Shown here one piece after another: positions 59,863 to 64,000 of a stretch of 64,000 bases of DNA. The notes under the pieces are model-generated. The model did no database searches and was not told where the DNA came from. It saw only the letters and a list, made by a program, of their open reading frames with translations. Source of the DNA: Owenia fusiformis (lineage: Eukaryota > Annelida > Polychaeta > Sabellida > Oweniidae); NCBI GenBank assembly GCA_903813345.2, contig CAIIXF020000010.1:9232349-9296348 (forward strand). Reading direction: 5' to 3'. Numbering within the stretch: position 1 is the first letter of the stretch; the number at the start of each line of letters is the position of its first letter. Made by a program: the position numbers and the translations under genes.

Positions 59863-60189
59863 GTAAGTTTAGAATTGGCTATAGCCTTTACGATATCTTC
59901 ATTGGACTATCCCTGCCAGGACTAACTACATTTTACACGAATTGTAGTAAGAAGTATTTAAAACCATTTAATGGGTTGATTGTGCCAATTTTGGATACTT
60001 TAGACGTGGAACTGATTATTACTTTCGTTTCTATGGCATCTCGAACTACAACTGTAGAAGTGTTTGAATAATTAAAATAAGTAGGCCCATGAGCTGAAAG
60101 AACATTGAGAGGTTGGTGCGGAAAGTCACTTTTATTTGCTAATTTCTCCAGCCCCCATGTTATTTCAATGGGAGTTTTTATCAAAAATT

Positions 60190-62225
60190 GATAAAAGTTT
60201 CGCTAATTTTGATAAATTTGTCTAAATCTGAAAATCAATTTTCTATTATCAATACTATTGGTAAAAAAAATTGGGAGGAGAGTCGATGGGAAGACAAAAG
60301 TGCACAAGTTGAATTAGCTAAAATTGATCAATTTGATAATTATCAAAACTATCGCTTTTATAGCTAAAAAATTTTGGGTCTGGAGGTGATGTTCAGAGAA
60401 AGTGGCACTAGGTAAATTAGCATTAGCTGATAATATCAGCTAAAAGTGATAAATTTGATAATTATTGAAAGTATTACTTTTTCGCTAAAAAATTTGGGGC
60501 TGGAGCTTTTATCGCTAAAAAATTTTGGGTCTGGAGGTGATGTTCCGAGAAAATGGCACTAGGTAAATTGGCATTAGCTGATAATATCAGCTAAAAGTGA
60601 TAAATTTGGTATTTATCAAAACTATTGCTGCTAAAAAATTTGGGTCTGGAGCTTTTATCGCTAAAAAATTTTGGGTCTGGAGGTGATGTTCATCGAAAAT
60701 GGACCCAATTTAATTAGCATTAGCTGATAATATCAGCTAAAAGTGATAAATTTGATAATTATCAAAACTATCGCTTTTATCGCTAAAAAGAATTTGGGTC
60801 TGGAGCTTTTGTCACTAAAAAATTTGGGGTCTGGAGGTGATGTTCATAGAAAATGGCACTAGGTAAATTAGCATTAGCTGATAATATCAGCTAAAAGTGA
60901 TAAAGATATTTATCAAAACTATCGCTTTTATAGCTAAAAAAATTTGGGTCTGGAGCTTTTATTGCTAAAAAATTTTGGGTCTGGAGGTGATGTTCATCGA
61001 AAATGGCACCAGGTAAATTAGCATTAGCTGATAATATCAGCTAAAAGTGATAAATTTGATAATTATCAAAACTATCGCTTTTATCGCTAAAAAAAATTGG
61101 GGTCTGGAGCTTTTATCGCTAAAAAATTTTGGGTCTGGAGGTGATGTTCATAGAAAATGGCACTAGGTAAATTAGCATTAGCTGATAATATCAGCTAAAA
61201 GTGATAAAGATATTTATCAAAACTATCGCTTTTATAGCTAAAAAAATTTGGGTCTGGAGCTTTTATTGCTAAAAAATTTTGGGTCTGGAGGTGATGTTCA
61301 TAGAAAATGGCACCAGGTAAATTAGCATTAGCTGATAATATCAGCTAAAAGTGATAAATTTGATATTTATCAAAACTATCGCTTTTATTGATAAAAAATT
61401 TGGGTCTGGAGTTTTTATCGCTAAAAAATTTTGGGTCTGGAGGTGATGTTCATAGAAAATGGCACCAGGTAAATTAGCATTAGCTGATAATATCAGCTAA
61501 AAGTGATAAATTTGATATTTATCAAAACTATCGCTTTTATCGCTAAAAAATTTGGGTCTGGAGCTTTTATCGCTAAAAAATTTTGGGACTGGAGGTGATG
61601 TTCATAGAAAATGGCACCAGGTAGATTAGCATTAGCTGATAATATCAGCTAAAAGTGATAAATTTGATATTTATCAAAACTATCGCTTTTATCGATAAAA
61701 AATTTGGGTCTGGAGTTTTTATCGCTAAAAAATTTTGGGTCTGGAGTTGATGTTCATAGAAAATGGCACCAGGTAAATTAGCATTAGCTGATAATATCAG
61801 CTAAAAGTGATAAATTTGATATTTATCAAAACTATCGCTTTTATCGATAAAAAAATTTGGGTCTGGAGTCAATGTTACGAAGAAAAGGGCATATGTGAAA
61901 TTAGCATTAGCTGATATTATCAGCTAAAATTGATAATTATCAAATTTATCTGATATTATCAGCTAATGCTAATTTCATGTCTGCCATGTATCAAAATTAT
62001 CAAATTTATCGATAATTGATATTTATCAAATTTATCGCTAATTGATAAAATTTATCGATAATTGATAATTATCAAATTTATCGTTAATTGATAAAAGTGA
62101 AGGGCACATATGAAATTAGCATTAGCTGATAATATCAGCTAAAATTGATATTTATCAAATTTATCGCTAATTGATAAAAATTATCGATAAATGATAATTA
62201 TCAAATTTATCGCTAATTGATAAAA
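60190..62225. repeat. ~150-bp palindrome-rich satellite in the intron
   Basis: The landmark TGGAGGTGATGTTC recurs at 60382, 60532, 60678, 60832, 60982, 61136, 61286, 61438, 61590 and (variant) 61742, i.e. every 146-154 bp. Each unit contains the perfect palindrome TTAGCTGATAATATCAGCTA(A), two copies of GCTAAAAAATTTTGGGTCTG and alternating TTATCAA/TTGATAA words. From ~61890 to 62225 the units dissolve into GATAATTATC-type inverted words, including GAAATTAGCATTAGCTGATA and its inverse as 27-bp arms. No ORF. Confidence 0.92.
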
Positions 62226-62764
62226 ATGAGTTTCCGCACCTAAATGAACATTGACTCGGAAGTATTTGCAATCTGTAAACAGAAAACTGCAGTTCCAAGA
62301 AAATGGGAATTACCATATGCATTGAATCATCGGTATCAGCGACTCTCAATTAGTGGGAAATCGTAGTAAAAGTAACCCGATCAAGACAATGTGAAATACC
62401 AAATTCACTGTAGGCTTTCCCGATCATGATCAGAAGAGTTGAGGAATTTTGTTTTCCTCATCCTTTTGCTCTTACATCTCGTTTATTTTGACAGTTTGAA
62501 TTGTCTTACTTGAAATATGTACAAATTGTTTTGGAGGAAAAGTTTAAAAATATAGGCTACTGTAGATATACATGTAGTATAGATGTGAGCAACAAGTCTA
62601 GCTGGTTCAATAAGTGATGTTTTACGAATTTCATCATTTGAGTGTTTTATCTAATAAAGTGATGTCAAGTGCAATGTTCAGTGTCACAGCATAATAGTAG
62701 GTGTTTCAACATTTTAGTTCATATCGTTTTGGGACTTGGGTGCTTGCTGAGATACTAAACTGAT

Positions 62765-63015
62765 ACCCCTTTATCAACCAAATAAATATATTTGCCCTTT
62801 TATTTAACTTTTACAACTGTATCAAGCGTCAAATAAAGAAATGTGCCCCTTTATTTAACTTTACAACTGTATCAATCACTAAATAAAGAAGTTTACCCCA
62901 AATAAAGAAAATGTTCCCTCGAGCAAACTGTTACTTACCCCGGGTATTTACCCCTGTGTCAGACACCAAGTAAAGAAATTTTATCCGCCCTTTCACTAGA
63001 CTGCTACCCCTATAT
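62765..63015. repeat. Degenerate ~60-bp tandem repeat
   Basis: CCCCTTTATTTAACTTTTAC, ACTGTATCAA and CAAATAAAGAAAT words repeat about four times with decay towards the right. Confidence 0.65.
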
Positions 63016-63358
63016 CATTTACTTGTTGACTTTAAAATAAAAACAAGTCATATTACGAATATAGCACATAGAAATAGTTGACAACTTTGCCTGACTTTTT
63101 CGTATTGTTTCATATCGTCTATTTGGTTTAAAAGGCGCCTTCTTTGATATTGTTTGTAGGTGTTGATGATTCTTGGTCGTTTCGCCATTGTATCAGCAGC
63201 AATTCTTTATACTAGGGCATTGTCCACTACTGGTGGCTTAAAACTTCATTGGGCACTTAGATGACACTGAATAATTGCAACGGTGTCATAATTTCATTTG
63301 CATCATATAATAAACCATCAATCTTATGTTTTAATTATTTTAAGTTTTTCTGTTGCAG

Positions 63359-63387
63359 AAGTACTATTCAAGCAATGGATGAAAGAG
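63359..63387 (+). CDS. Second exon of the putative secreted protease
   Basis: A 29-base exon between TTTTTCTGTTGCAG and GAG|GTAAGG. Joined in phase to 59862 it codes EVLFKQWMKE. The LFxxWMKE pattern is how the inhibitory prodomain (I29) of cathepsin L/papain-type proteases commonly starts, soon after the signal peptide. The match is only ten residues, so identity is a suggestion. Confidence 0.4.
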
Positions 63388-63931
63388 GTAAGGTATTAGA
63401 ATTGTGCTCAGTTTTCAATAGTAAAATATGCATCTGAATAATGTACCTAGTCCGATTCAGAACTTAATGAGTTATCATGTGCATGCAGAGATAGACTAAA
63501 TGAGGTGACTGCAGTTATACATTGTGAATGGCAGAATGAAACATTTTATTTGTATACACATGATACACATATTCATAGCATGTTAAGGATCGTATGACAT
63601 GCTTCCAGTTGCTACCCTACCTTATTGTTGAACTCCTCAATCATGAAGTTAGTACTTTAATTTCGAATTTTACAGCATTCATCTCACCAGTTTTTGCTGC
63701 TTTCACAAATATTTATCAGATGTGACAAGAGATATGAATATATAAAATATCTATCAATGTATTTCTCACATAATCCAGCACAACAAACAATATGGGGATG
63801 CGGAAGAATACAACTACAGATTAAAGATATTTCTGGACAGCATGATGAAAGTGGAACAGCATAATGTTGGGCAACACACCTATACTTGTGAGTATAACTC
63901 TTGTTCGCGATCAGCGAACATGTACAATCTA

Positions 63932-64000
63932 CAGGGTGGGCCAACAAAAATTGAAACATTTTTCTTTTTATTGAGTTGTCTTTATTTTTGCAGTTCAATC
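63932..64000. mobile_element. Second copy of the CAGGGTGG mariner-like MITE, cut by the window end
   Basis: Starts CAGGGTGGGCCAACAAAAAT after TA (63930-63931) and matches 2225-2293 through GTCTTTATTTTTGCAGTTCA. Same orientation as the first copy. Confidence 0.85.

Overview
The window looks like AT-rich nuclear DNA from an invertebrate animal, probably a marine bilaterian. The evidence is GT-AG spliced exons, a mitochondrial methylmalonyl-CoA epimerase gene with animal-type layout, very long gene-poor stretches, non-LTR retrotransposon tails with CCHC knuckles, many TA-flanked foldback elements and several private satellites. The phylum cannot be fixed from the sequence alone.

Left end (1-7.6 kb): two tandem, intronless copies of an M28B zinc peptidase (glutamate carboxypeptidase II/NAALADase family). 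The first is cut by the window edge; the second (5137-7434) is complete. Between them lie decayed 3'-end duplications and three nested or adjacent foldback DNA transposons. From 7.6 to 44 kb there is essentially no recognisable gene. This stretch holds unique AT-rich DNA, a degenerate satellite (22.2-24.8 kb) interrupted by a 5'-truncated LINE, a minisatellite (26.7-28.2 kb), a 36-bp array (29.2-29.6 kb), an indel-free 28 x 30-bp array (30.8-31.6 kb), a reverse-transcriptase scrap inside a hairpin (37.3-37.5 kb), a second LINE scrap (41.7-42.2 kb) and a 1.36-kb TA-flanked element.

Gene-rich block, all on the minus strand (44.5-56 kb): an orphan 172-aa gene with internal duplication; a three-exon gene for a 457-aa soluble HMG-CoA-reductase-like protein, with no membrane domain, a possible mitochondrial presequence and substitutions at two of the four catalytic positions; a small unidentified exon; and a complete six-exon methylmalonyl-CoA epimerase gene (172 aa). 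An intron of the epimerase gene carries an in-frame, apparently spliceable duplicate of exon 5 next to a 250-bp inverted repeat. The epimerase acts in mitochondrial propionate and branched-chain catabolism. Whether the HMGR-like neighbour shares that compartment is inference only.

Right end (56-64 kb): an 824-bp element with 9-bp target duplication, a degenerate ~120-160-bp satellite, and the first two exons of what may be a secreted papain-type protease. The intron between those exons holds a ~150-bp satellite rich in perfect palindromes. The window ends in a second copy of the mariner-like element seen at 2.2 kb.
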